From contig QANZ01034009.1 of assembly GCA_003254925.1 (NCBI GenBank), forward strand, positions 55,692 through 119,691: a DNA stretch of 64,000 nt. The letters are read 5' to 3'. Position 1 is the stretch's first letter. Every line of letters starts with the position of its first letter. The notes beneath the pieces are model-generated. The model searched no databases. It saw only the letters and a program-made list of their open reading frames with translations, and was not told where the DNA came from. Of the stretch, positions 9,841 through 21,041 are shown in pieces. The position numbers and the translations under genes are program-made. Source of the DNA: Chamaecrista fasciculata. Taxonomy: Eukaryota; Streptophyta; Magnoliopsida; Fabales; Fabaceae.

Positions 9841-12800
9841 ATGGCATGCAATGGCTCGAATTGCAAGTCCAATTGCTACAAAGACGAAGAGGAAATCGGA
9901 GCAGGAGTTGTAGGTTCATGTGCCCAAGCAACAAAGCCGACCAAATCTGGCGCTGCAGATATTAATCCAATTGCTAATGATATCTGCATCAAGTGTAAGG
10001 TTAATGACGCCATTTCTGGTTACGGTGGAGTTGACGATGGACGGTTTTGCGCTGATTGCTTTAGGAACAATTTGTTTGGGAAGTTTAGGTTCGCCGTCAC
10101 CTCAAACGTTATGATTACTCCTACTGATAAGGTTCTCGTTGCATTCTCCGGCGGCCCGTCTTCTAGGTCTTTCCCTTCTTTATGTTAATTGCAATTGCTT
10201 CATTTTGTGTGTGTGTGGGGGGGGGCGCGTGTGATTGGAGTTCCTTCTGAGTTATCCATCGATTACTCATAAGTTCAGTTATTGATGTCAAAAGTATATT
10301 TCTGATTGTTTTGCTATTTAATTATTCGTCTTTGAAGCGTGAAGCGATGTAGTGTTGATAAATGCATCAAACGTTGAATACGAGATGTAGGATGTGTTTT
10401 CCTTTCTTTTTCGATTATTCTTGCTGATAAAATTGTATTCTTTTCAGGGTAGCGTTACAGTTTGTGCATGACATGCAATATAGAGCTCAAAAGAACTTTG
10501 ATGCTAGTAGAGATAGGTCGTTGCCAGTATTTGGTGTTGGGGTTGTATTTATCGATGAAAGTGCTATTTCTCCTATTCCCTCTTTAGAGAAGGCAATCGA
10601 AGATATCCGTTCAATTGTGGCAAGTTTAGCCCCACCAACAAAAGAGTTGCATGTTGTGCCAATTGAGGCCGTCTATTCCTCAGAATCTAGAGTTGGAAGG
10701 GACAAGCTAATTAAGCTGGTAAACGCTGTGAATGATCCAACTGGAAGGGAAGATATATTGCTTTATCTTCGCATGCTGGCCCTGCAAAAGGTTGGGAGCT
10801 GTATCTCACGCTCATTTTATTTTGAATGTTACATGCATTGGAGAACTCATCCGTTTGCAATGTTTTATCATTATCCAGGTTGCCTCTGAATTTGGATATA
10901 ACCGACTCGTACTAGGATCGTGCATTTCAAGAATTGCACGCCATGTTATTTCAGCTACTGTGAAGGTTTGTTATTGGATTGATTGAGTGGAAGAGTTGAA
11001 GTCTTCATATCCTAGTAGATGTAAATAATGAATTTTTTTTACTTGTGTTTGATTGTTATGTAACTCACTAAATTGATTGCATTGTGGTAGACTTTACCCT
11101 TACTCATGTTTATCCTCCTTTTTCATTCTAAATAAAGATACCTAAAGTAGGCACTCATGTATTCCAGGATAAATGATGGGTTCTCTTCTCTCACTGTGTG
11201 TTTTGACAGGGTCAAGGATATTCCTTACCTGCAGATATACAGTATGTTGATGCTAGGCGGGAAGTTCCTGTTGTGCTTCCTCTTCGTGATTGTTTTGCCC
11301 AAGAGATCAGCATGTTTTGTCAGCTTGATGGGTTTGTAGTTCCATGGCTATGCACTTTACATTATAATCATTTAAAAATAAATTATGCCTTTTAACGTGT
11401 TCTTTCTCAATCTCTTTTAATCCACAAGATTTTAGATCTACATTTATGTCATCTTATAAGTGTATGTTTATCTTACAGAATCTTAAAACTCTTATTGAAC
11501 GGATGTGTCTAATCTTTGGCAGTGCAGTCTAAAGACCTTAGAGTTGTCGACTAGTACTCATGCGGGCATTAATGACTTAGTCTCATCTTTTGTGGCACTA
11601 TTGCAGGTATAACTTGTTGATACTTGCCCTTTCTTTTATCAACAGATTAACTTACTATGTCTTCTAATTCAAAATATAGAAATAGAACACCCTTTTCTGC
11701 TTTAGGTTCAAAAAGATTGTCAATAGACTATGGCTAGGTGGCTTAATGCTTGCCTTTGTTTGCTTAAACTTTGCTTGGAAAGTGATCTGTATAACTACAT
11801 ATTGGAAATTTTCTTATAGAATTCTAACAGTGATTCATTATTAGTGGTTACCGGGGTCAGGACAGAGTAACATATTTAGGATTGCTGCTATTTACTTTTT
11901 CTTTTCTACTTGAGGTTGTATATGTTTCTCTTAAACTTAATCAGCAAATTATCAATAGAAACGAACTTTGCAGGCAGAAAACCCATCACGAGAGAGCACC
12001 ATTGTAAGAACAGCTGGAAAACTTATTCCATTCCAATTCAACAGGATTCCAGAGATCGTTGATGGTAAAGTTCCTGAGGCTACACAGAGACGCCAGAAGA
12101 GATACAATCTAAAGTCCAATGAATCTGTTTCCACTGAGTCATTCTGTCATCTCTGCCAAAGTCCACTTGATAAGTCTGAGATTGTTGATTTAAGCAATCT
12201 TGAGAACTGCAGAAGTAGTGATGTTTTTGGCGCCACCTGCTGTTCAAGTTGTCACTTTCAGATACTTCCAAGAGATTCCGTTTCATTGGATCAATTTTAT
12301 ACAGTTTTACCTCAATCAGTGGCTGCCGGAGCAAAGCACTTGGCCAATAGGAATTTGAGTCTCCTAAGGTGAGTAGCAATTTAGTATTTCTGTTAACATC
12401 AATAGATTGCATTTGAGTTTTAAAATATCTCAAACGTCGGAGGCCAGACCTTTGTTAGATTAGATCTCTAGGTTAAGTAGGGTACAGTAATATGCTTTGA
12501 TATGATAGATTAAAGGAGTGCAAACAGAAATTATGAATATTATCTTGATGATATATGTTTCTGTGGCTTCACTAATATAATATCAGACAGAAATTACAGA
12601 ATGAGCCATTCTAATTACAGATTTACACCAGATTGTGAATCTCAGTGGAGATAATATTCCCAAATTAAAGTATTAAAAAAAAAATATTACCTATTATTTG
12701 TAAATAATTTGTAATTGAGGTCGTGCATTCCTGCTGCGGGGTCTTTAATATTCTTGGGATGATTTTCTCTTACACTAAACTAAGCTTTTGGGTTGGACGT

Positions 12801-13205
12801 TGGTTCTGCTGTCTTAATTACTTGAGTATCACCTCATTATGGTTGTGGTTTTGTCTAGTATCTCAATGTTTGTATTTCTTATTCCTTCCTATTTGGGAAA
12901 ATAAAAATTTAATTAAAAGGTCGTGGAGGAATTTGGATTAATCTTTTATTATCTTCTTTATTTACAAATTTAAAATATTTTAAATATTTTGTTCACATTC
13001 AATGGAAAGAAAAAGATACAAAGATTTAACATTTTCAGTTCTTCCTTTTCCATCAATTTCTTTCCTCTCCCTTAACCCTTCTCTTAATTCCGTTGCATAT
13101 CCTTAATTTTCAATTACCCTTTATGACCCTGGTTTTGGTAATATTCTTGTTTTCAGGGAACAAATACAAGATTGCTTGCTTTCAGACAGTGAAGATGAGA
13201 CCTAG
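9841..13205 (+). CDS. CTU2: Cytoplasmic tRNA 2-thiolation protein 2 (CTU2/NCS2)
   Basis: CTU2 pairs with CTU1 (ROL5 in Arabidopsis) and, with sulfur from URM1, thiolates the wobble uridine of cytosolic tRNA-Lys, -Glu and -Gln (mcm5s2U). Seven exons join in frame: 9841-10166, 10448-10790, 10879-10965, 11210-11331, 11528-11606, 11974-12368 and 13157-13205, giving 466 residues (Arabidopsis At4g35910 is similar in length). The start MACNGSNCKSNC matches the plant family; an in-frame ATG 30 bp earlier (9811) is less likely. Visible features are CIKCKVNDA and FCADCF Cys pairs near the N terminus, the PP-loop-like VAFSGGPSSR at residues 100-109, and later CHLC and CCSSC Cys pairs. The C terminus SDSEDET is acidic. 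CTU2 keeps the fold but is thought to lack full catalytic residues. It is divergent from RRP43 and convergent with NTAQ1. Confidence 0.94.
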
Positions 13206-14303
13206 GTTTCCTTGGCACGAGTACTCTAATCTTCAGTATTCAGTTAGCCTGACATTGGGACTACTATTTACTATTTATCTTGGGCAATTCAAAGAATTTG
13301 AGTCAACCTCGGACTGGCTTCTATTAATGTCATCATGTTTGTCATTGACTCTCTAGTTTGATACTAGCTTTTTAGAGCTTAAATGAGTATCAATATTATA
13401 TGATATAATCTTTTCAGTTTTGACCTCTTGCAATTCTATTAGTGACAGTTAATGTTATTCATTGGCCCCAATGGTAGGGGCATCATATTGTGTGGTATTT
13501 ATTCCCACAACAACCTTGAAGTGTGGAATGTCATATGTTTAATACTTTAGTAGAAAGAATACTTTCAAGTGTGTGGATCAACTTATTGAAACTTAACCTA
13601 CCTAATTAAAGGTTAAGTTTGATACTTAAAAAATATAATTGCATTAAATATTATATGAGAGAATTTTATCCTCCTTGTAATCTTACTCAACTCAAATAAA
13701 GTCAACATTCATCTGCACCATTAAAACACATGGACCCAAAGAAAACTTCCCGTTCATACAAACAAACAGAAAAACTCAACAAATCCTCTCTCACCACTAT
13801 TATGAGTACATCATCTTTTTTTTCTTTTGTTATCATTACACTAACACCATATATGTTGCACAAAATCATGACAAACAAGAAAAAGGAACCTTCACAGCAG
13901 AATCCATGTTATCTTAACAATATATACCACAATAAATTGCCTCCGGTAAGGTCAAGTGAGACTTCAGGCATTTTAACACCTTTAAATGTTCAAGCTGCAG
14001 TACAAAGAAGAAAACAATCCAATCCGAACGGACACCAGCTGTATATTTATCCTAGAAAACCAGAAGCAAAAGTTAATGGTTGGTGGAAACACTGCATACC
14101 CTGCACCTCGAATTCAAAAATAAAAATGGTATTTGCTTTCCTTATATACTACTTCCACTCAATTTTTGTTCAGGATTTAAATTGGGTAATATTTTTCTTT
14201 CAGGTGTTCCTAGTGGGGAAAAAAAGCTTTCATTGTCGTTGCTGCTGAACATCTACATCCGGAGAAGTATTTGTGGTATAACACTTGAGCAATTAGCGCA
14301 GGG
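13206..14303. other. Convergent spacer between CTU2 and NTAQ1 with an unassigned open frame
   Basis: About 1.1 kb. The first few hundred bases are probably CTU2 3' UTR. A plus-strand frame at 13730-14248 (172 codons) includes a hydrophobic stretch (SSFFSFVIITLTPYML) and a more complex segment (LPPVRSSETSGILTPLNVQ), and a possible donor/acceptor pair near 14126 and 14203. I do not recognise it. It may be chance or a small unannotated gene. Confidence 0.3.
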
Positions 14304-16883
14304 CTACTGTAAGGAGATCTGAGAAAATAATTCCTGCAGCTGATTTTCCCTTACTACTACACCATATTTCTGAGTAAAAACTGTTTCTTTGAATGAATTA
14401 ATACTAGTATCTGTCAAAGCCTCTGCAGCAGATATGTTGAAGTATTCATTCAGGCTGTGCACTGTTCCATCTGTGAAGACGAAGTTACTCAAGAGTGAGC
14501 AACACAGAAAATTATTGGGGGATCAAAAATTTACCTAGAAAAACAAATCTTAGTTACTTATGCATATATAATTGGCGTTCTTTCATGTCATCTGATAGAT
14601 AACAGAGTATGACTAAGTATTTAACCCTCAAATAAAAGGAAAAGAAATTATGCATAAAATACAAGATTCTAGGAGAACCTTGTTCACCGTGGACAAAGTT
14701 TACCAACCTTTGGTCATAAAAATAATTAAGCATTTAATCATATGAGTCTCTTTTTAATATGTCTGCAGTCATTTACCTTCGGCAACTATGGGTTCATGTG
14801 GAGGAGGTTCTGCAGTCCAGTTTCCATCAGAATCTTTCATGTGTCTTCTATCCGATGCAAAATATTGGAGGAATAATGGAGCATGCACGATCCGGAATAA
14901 TCTGATAACCAAAGAAACCTTTTCATGTACTTGGGAATTAAATTATACTATGAAACTAAATCAATGCATCAACTGAGGTGAGAAGAACCGTCTATACAAG
15001 GGAGGTTAGTCTTTAAACGAAAAAGAGATATTCATAGTAAACTAAATTTTGACAGTTCGTATGTTTTGTATTCCTGTACAGGCTATTATTAGATAACTTT
15101 GATTTGAATAGCATTTAATAGTACAATATTCAAGTATAACAAACATAAATACACAAATGTTCTTGACAAAAATGTTATACTACTGTACAATCATACCATT
15201 ACAATTTAAAGTTGTCAATCAACAAAGAAACAGACATACAGATAAACTATCCAGATGAAGGTAACTTGATGCTTGATCTTCCAACAAGAATGGGGAAGGA
15301 AGTATTTACACTTTCTGACTGGATTCTGGATCTAATGAAGCCAGAACCCTAAAAACCACACATATCGCCAAAGGATGCCAGTAACTATTTACGTTCACTG
15401 ACTTGGTCTATAAGGAATAGAACTAAATTGAAGAAACTAATGTAGAAGTATTTACATAATCAAAACATAATTATTAGCATATCAAACTTTTCGCTGTTTT
15501 CAATGTCAAGCAACATCAAGATATACCTGACTGGGTCACCTCAGAGTGATAGTGTACTACTTTTCAAAAAAAAAAAGAATGATAGTGTACTACTGTCCGC
15601 AGCAGATTATTTCCCATATTGTTCAGCTTAACAAGTTTTAGTTAAGAGTTAGGGTTTGTTAGAACTGTGAGATTTCCGTTGTAAATCGTTCTATCTGTAA
15701 GTTGCATTATATAAGCGTCTGTGTTCGGTCAATTCAAGCAATGAAAATCATTTCTGCATTTCATAGTTCTCAGTTTTAATCTTTCTATCACAGAGTAACT
15801 TGATTCTAATAAACAAAACCATAATTACGACTTGCGATAATGGCAAAAATAGCAGCCTCAGCATGTATTACTCTACCAATTGCAATATGCTACATAAGAC
15901 CCAAATAAAACAAAATTATCGAAGAGAAAAATTGATGGCGCATTACCTGTAATAATCAGGAAAGAGCTGGAAAGATGGGCGAATTGTTTCTGACACATAT
16001 GAAGCTAGAGGTGAAGGAAAAGGAAGACTTGAATCCAAGTCCCACACTAGAGGTGGGTCACCTCCACGTTTTATCTGCAACTCCAATCACAAAGAAACAT
16101 GATAAAATAATTCCTTTAATCACCAAATTTAGATATAAACATTTGTACTGCTTCTAAAACCTAGTTAACAGGTGTGCTTAACTGATTCACAAAATAAAAA
16201 TGGTTATGGCTATACCTGAATGCAAATGACATGATAATCCCAGAGAACAACTCCATCTGCTCTTTTGCTAGCTTTTTGATGCCATAGTGCAATCTAGAGA
16301 AGTTAAAAGAATTTTCCAAACACTAAGTAAAAGAGAATGTAAAAGCAAACCCCTACAACTGAACCCAGCCCTATAAAACTCTGTCAAATACTGAAGATCA
16401 ACGCAACTCTACCATGAGAAGAAGATGAAAAGCTATGCTGCATAAAAATACATGCCTGTTTCTTTTCATTGGAAATGAAAACAACCAAAAGATCAGATCC
16501 ATCGGCCTCTGCTATTCCATCAGTACATAACTTCTTGCAAAGCAAGTACGCATTCTCCTCGCTACAAATAAACAGAGAAAGAAAAATCATATGCTGATAC
16601 AGCAGCTCGAATTCGAGTCTTTTCAAAGCTCAAATAACGACCAACAAGTATCTATGTTGCCGCATTAGCTAAATCAACATCTATAGCATTAGCTACTTAA
16701 TGATCACTTATTGCTATCAACAAAGAAAAAACAAACAAAATTGCATGATCACAGCTTACTCTAAGCAAAAACCCTAAAATAATTAGAGGATCAAGACAGA
16801 GAGATAGAGATCCACCAGTAAAAAGGCGTGTGATGGAAGAGAGAAACATCCAGATTGCTTTGTTCCGAAGCATGGGTCGTCAT
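14304..16883 (-). CDS. NTAQ1: Protein N-terminal glutamine amidohydrolase
   Basis: NTAQ1 deamidates N-terminal Gln to Glu, the first step that sends such proteins into the Arg/N-degron pathway. Six exons fit: 16883-16816, 16561-16456, 16293-16216, 16074-15947, 14901-14777 and 14470-14304, giving 223 residues, very near Arabidopsis NTAQ1 (At2g41760). The start [10 protein letters not shown] leads into [12 protein letters not shown] with the catalytic Cys23, whose codon is split by intron 1. WDYHVICIQ carries His79 and VWDLDS carries Asp96, completing the Cys-His-Asp triad. Later FRIVHAPLF and [10 protein letters not shown] are family landmarks. The intron after exon 2 has a GC donor (AAACAG|GCATGT); reading through would add ACIFMQ and lose the conserved Q-I-ALWHQK join. 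The fourth intron is about 1 kb and holds a possible LTR fossil and a micro-insertion. Confidence 0.95.
15547..15594 (+). repeat. Poly(A)-type micro-insertion with 15-bp direct repeats
   Basis: TGATAGTGTACTACT at 15547-15561 recurs exactly at 15580-15594. The 18 bp between is TTTC, an A-run, then GAA. It lies in intron 4 of NTAQ1. It belongs to the group without the GGCC motif. Confidence 0.7.
15600..15790 (-). mobile_element. Possible solo LTR or TRIM fossil (copia-like), in an NTAQ1 intron
   Basis: On the plus strand the layout is like the end part of a plant LTR: a TATATAAG box, then 'tctgtgttcggtcaattcaagcaatgaaaatcatttctg', as is common just after the transcription start of copia-type LTRs. 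No internal retroelement part is seen, and ends are not fixed. It is old or fragmentary if real. The strand is not certain. Confidence 0.3.
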
Positions 16884-16977
16884 TCTTCTTGTTCAGTCAG
16901 TATCCTCACTTCTCGTCGCTCGACTCTCGAGCACTCTCATATATATACAAGTCACATTATTGTCTTGCATTTCTTTG

Positions 16978-17017
16978 TGGGCTCTGTAACATAATGGGCC
17001 TACCTTCTACTTGGGCT
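16978..17017. promoter_or_regulatory. Three site II (TGGGCY) boxes in the NTAQ1/FRS divergent promoter
   Basis: TGGGCT at 16978-16983, TGGGCC at 16995-17000 and TGGGCT at 17012-17017 lie about 95-135 bp upstream of the NTAQ1 start codon and a little over 100 bp upstream of the likely FRS transcript start. The arrangement mirrors the RRP43/CTU2 spacer. The two genes start within about 270 bp of each other, so a shared bidirectional promoter is likely. Confidence 0.6.
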
Positions 17018-17663
17018 AGCAAGAAAAGAAAAGAACAAAACCGACCTAACCCTTAGTTAAAACGCTGCGTTTAATGGCTTGACCTCCCCAATCCCGATCT
17101 CAGTTCAATCGTTCACCAGTTTATTCTGCCCAATGAACATAGCTAAATGCTAATACTACGAGCGTGAGGAATAAGGATTCAGGAACCGCAAGCATCAAGC
17201 GAGGTTTTCACGCTGCAGAAGAAATATTAGAAGGAGAATCTCTACTCTTTAGCCTTTTTTATGATAAAATCCAGTGGGCTGTGGACGCTGATTGACATTC
17301 TCGGTAGGTTTCTGTATTTTGAAACTCCGATAATTTTTTTTTTTTTTGTTCTTGTTCGTGGAGTTGTTGATTTTCTCTGTTTTAACCTAAACTGAGCTAA
17401 ATGGTCTCATTTTCTCAATATGAAGTTGATTTTGGTGTCTGGATTAGAACAAGGAGATTCTTCTATCCATTATAGTGTTTCCTGTCCTGCAATGCTTGAT
17501 TGTTGACGGGAAAACCTAATTTTATCTACTTTGACTGACTATTGAAATATTAGAAAGCCAGACTTTTGAATAGATTGGAAAATCAAATGGGAGTTACCAA
17601 GTTGAGGGTACTTGCAAATTCTTCATTTCCTGAACTTTGACATGGTTGTTTGTCTTACAGGAA

Positions 17664-19724
17664 ATGGGTGATCGCTGCCATTCACTTGTTCCGTTAGATA
17701 TTAACACCAATCGGTATGGCGTTGTTGGAGCGCCTCCATCACCAAAGGAACATAGTTCTGAACTCCATATTTCAAATGAAAATGATGTTGTTCCCACACC
17801 ACAGAAAGGGATGATATTTGGTTCGGAGGAGGAGGTGAAGTCATATTATACAAAGTATGCCAACCAAGAAGGCTTTGGCATCACCACAAGATCCTCAAGA
17901 AAGGGAGCTGATGGCAAGGTTGGGTATTTAATACTTGCGTGTTCTGGAGAGGGAAATAGAAGAAATGGTAGAAGGAATCCCATCGGAAATGTTCCATTAA
18001 GGAAACAGAAGTGTGAAACAAAGATAAATGTTTCTCTGTGTAAAGATGGAACTTACCGTATTCAAACAGTTATACTTAATCACAACCACGATTTAAGTCC
18101 GGGCATGGTCAGTTTTAGACATGATACTGATATTGACTTGCGTGCTAAAAGGACTCTTGATCCAAAAGATCAAACTGAGGAGCAGATGAAAAAGAGTTTC
18201 CGGTCTTTTGTGGTTGAAAATGGGGTTTGTAATGGTGTGACATTGTGTCAAAATGATCGTGGAAACTACATCCAGACAGGAAGCCGATTGGTTGGCGTGG
18301 ATGGAGATGGTAATGCTCTCTATAAATATTTTTTGCAGATGCAAGAACAAGATAGTAATTTCTTCTATGTAATTGACTTGGATGATTGTTTACGTGTGAG
18401 GAATATGTTTTGGGCCGATGCAAGGAGTAGAGCTGCTTACAAATCATTTGGTGATGTGGTGACATTGGATACTACATATCTCTCTCACCTTTACAATTTG
18501 CCTCTTGTATCTTTTGTTGGAGCAAATCATCATGGGCAGTCCATACTTTTTGGTTGTGGATTGTTGTCCTGCAAGGACATGAAGTCATATGTTTGGTTGT
18601 TTCGATCATGGCTACATGGCATGGATGGTGTTCCACCAAAAGGAATCATAACAGATGAATGCAAGACCATACAGAATGCAATTAAGATTGTATTCCCTCT
18701 TACTCGACATCGATGGTGTTTATGGCGTATAATGGAAAAGCTTCCTGAAAAATTAGGTCAGTTAGCTGAGTTCAAGTCAATAAGCTGTCGTTTACAAAAT
18801 ATTGTATATGATATGCTTACCCCAAATGCATTTGAGATGAGTTGGAAGACATCTATGAAAGAATTTGGTTTAGAGGGCAATGAATGGTTAAATGAGTTGT
18901 TCCTTGAGCGGCACCGTTGGGTACCTACCTTTGTAAGAGTTGAATTTTGGGCTGGAATGTCTACTATGCGACGTGGAGAATGCATACATCCTTTTTTTGA
19001 TGGATTTGTTAATCCTCAAACTACTTTAAAACAATTTGTTGATCAGTATGATAATGCATTGCAAGCCAGGGCAGAAAAGGAGTTTGAAGCTGATTTCCGT
19101 TCTTCTTTTAGCACCCTTGCTTGTGCTACTAAGTCTTCATTTGAACGGCAATTTCAATCTGTATACACCCATTCCAAGTTTTTAGAGGTTCAAAGGGAGT
19201 TTATTGGAAAGGCTGATTGTAACGTGTGTGTTGCCCAGGATGAAGGTTCTGTTTGCCGCTATTATGTTATTGAAGATTTGGTAATGGAAGATAAATCTCA
19301 GGAAGCTATGTTTGGAGTTACATTTGACAGGGTAAACTGTGATGTAAAGTGCATCTGCCACATGTTTGAGTTCAAAGGGATACTTTGTAGGCACTCACTT
19401 GCTGTACTATCCCAAGAGCGAGTGAAGGAGATTCCATGTAAATATATTTTGGATAGATGGAAAAGAAATTTAAAGAGAAGACATGTATATGTTAGGACCA
19501 GTTACACTGTTAAACAGCTCAAACCTCAGATGGAAAGATTTGATTTTTTATGCAAGCAGTTTGAAACTATTGCTGAATATGCTGCTGAATTTGAAGAAAC
19601 AAGTGATTTTGTAAATAACACCCTCTGTGACTTGAAGGGGAGACTTGAAGCATGGACAAGCCATTTGAGAGACTCAGCCGAGGGGGCTGTACCTATAAGC
19701 TGTGCAATTAAAGGTGCTTCTTGA
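17664..19724 (+). CDS. FAR1-RELATED SEQUENCE protein (domesticated MULE transposase transcription factor)
   Basis: The family (FHY3/FAR1/FRS) descends from Mutator-like transposases and now acts as nuclear transcription regulators in light and development. A single coding exon gives 686 residues from MGDRCHSL; the open frame begins 27 bp earlier, but an acceptor (CTTACAG|GAAATGG) at 17660 places that ATG in an intron. In order it shows the FAR1 zinc-binding domain (residues about 45-155; Cys in LACSG and KCETK, then NHNHD), the MULE transposase domain (about 225-385; Asp in VVTLDTTYL and IITDECKT), and a SWIM zinc finger (CICHMFEFKGILCRHS, about 562-580). It looks most like FRS6/FRS8 by length and motif wording, which I cannot confirm. 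A non-coding first exon probably ends at 17303 (CTCG|GTAGG). The intact frame supports a working host gene and not a live transposon: no terminal repeats are seen. Confidence 0.93.
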   Translation: MGDRCHSLVPLDINTNRYGVVGAPPSPKEHSSELHISNENDVVPTPQKGMIFGSEEEVKSYYTKYANQEGFGITTRSSRKGADGKVGYLILACSGEGNRRNGRRNPIGNVPLRKQKCETKINVSLCKDGTYRIQTVILNHNHDLSPGMVSFRHDTDIDLRAKRTLDPKDQTEEQMKKSFRSFVVENGVCNGVTLCQNDRGNYIQTGSRLVGVDGDGNALYKYFLQMQEQDSNFFYVIDLDDCLRVRNMFWADARSRAAYKSFGDVVTLDTTYLSHLYNLPLVSFVGANHHGQSILFGCGLLSCKDMKSYVWLFRSWLHGMDGVPPKGIITDECKTIQNAIKIVFPLTRHRWCLWRIMEKLPEKLGQLAEFKSISCRLQNIVYDMLTPNAFEMSWKTSMKEFGLEGNEWLNELFLERHRWVPTFVRVEFWAGMSTMRRGECIHPFFDGFVNPQTTLKQFVDQYDNALQARAEKEFEADFRSSFSTLACATKSSFERQFQSVYTHSKFLEVQREFIGKADCNVCVAQDEGSVCRYYVIEDLVMEDKSQEAMFGVTFDRVNCDVKCICHMFEFKGILCRHSLAVLSQERVKEIPCKYILDRWKRNLKRRHVYVRTSYTVKQLKPQMERFDFLCKQFETIAEYAAEFEETSDFVNNTLCDLKGRLEAWTSHLRDSAEGAVPISCAIKGAS

Positions 19725-20991
19725 ATCTCAAAATACCTGTACGAACATCCTCATTTTTAAACTGTGCAATCAGCAACCTTTCTACATTTTCTACTTTTCT
19801 TTTAGACCCATAGTGTCAAGAACAAATGTAAATGCAAGGAAAATTGGACTTCAGCAAATACAAAATCTGCAGTATCTGCAGCCCACAAAAGTGCTTTCTA
19901 TGATCTAATTATCTAAATCCAGACTCAAATGAACTCTCCCTTGGAAGCCTGACAGGGAATTGTTTTATACCATGCAACATTTTGAGAGGAAGTATGCTGC
20001 CACTAGCATTTGCAGGTACTACATAGACCTCAGCTTACTAAATTTTCTATTTTTCCTTGTTTAGTTAAACTACTTGTATGTTTTGAGTATGTCAAGAAAA
20101 ACACCCACCAAGATGATTGTGTTTGTATGTTTTAAAAGGTAATCAGTTATAGGTTCAACCTCGACTGAGCTATGATTGATTGTATTAGTTCTCGGTTGCA
20201 CCAACTTTCCAGATTTCTTTGGTTTATAGTTTAGTTTCAATATTTTTCTTTCGAGTTTCTAAATCCCGAAATGAACCAAAGGTAACTTGATTGGAGTTTG
20301 AGCCCAGCTCATTTCTTGAGCGAAAGGACTTGTAGAAATTCATTAAAATCATTATTTTTTTATTTTTTAGTATATATTTGAATTCATAAAGAGTTCACCT
20401 ATATTTCACATTATAAAATTATTATTATATTATATATTCCAGATATTAATAGGTTCAAACAGAAATACTTTATATTTTTATTTTTTTAAAAAAAATTATT
20501 ATTTGTCCAAATATATTTTTATATTTAGGCCGTGGATGTCAATATCTTATATGTTAAGATTAAATAACAGCGTTTGGGATTTCGTTTAGTGATATTTTAT
20601 CATGTTACATTAGATAATTGAGCTGAGTAGGATAAGAATCTTTGTAATCTTCAATTTCACCAACGTCTCTTCATAGTAAATTATTTCACATTAAACTTTT
20701 TATTTACAAATAACAATAAACATGTAAAATAACACATGAATTATTTTAAACATAATGTAGATTTGAGAAGTTAAGAAGTAGGCAGTATTGATTCATATGT
20801 ACAATTAAATATGAGGAAAATCACGTTTAAATCATTGACAGATAGGTCCATTTATTACTTTTTAGTCTTTTGAAAAAACAAAATATCTTTTTTTTTATTT
20901 CTGAAATATTACCAGCATTTACTTGTTAATCTTTAATCTTTCGTTTATTTAGCTCTTTATTCCCTTAAGAAAAATGATGATTTTCCCTATT

Positions 20992-21041
20992 AAATGCTGG
21001 ACTATCTTTTATTTTTTTGGCCGAAATGCTGGACTATCTTT
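20992..21041 (-). repeat. Poly(A)-type micro-insertion with 18-bp direct repeats and GGCC motif
   Basis: AAATGCTGGACTATCTTT at 20992-21009 recurs exactly at 21024-21041. Only 14 bp separate them; on the minus strand they read CGGCC followed by an A-run. This is the longest perfect duplication in the set and the clearest example of a tiny insertion flanked by a target-site duplication. Confidence 0.8.

Noticed and set aside
14203-14325. Possible CLE-type or other peptide hormone ending in the VPSGEKK segment
   Set aside because: The motif does not match the CLE 12-residue consensus, and frame and splice support are poor.
18093-19394. Minus-strand frames inside the FRS gene
   Set aside because: Shadows of an intact 686-residue protein with three recognised domains.
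17664-19724. FRS gene as a live Mutator-like transposon
   Set aside because: No terminal inverted repeats or 9-bp duplication around it, a leader intron is present, and the family is known to be domesticated.
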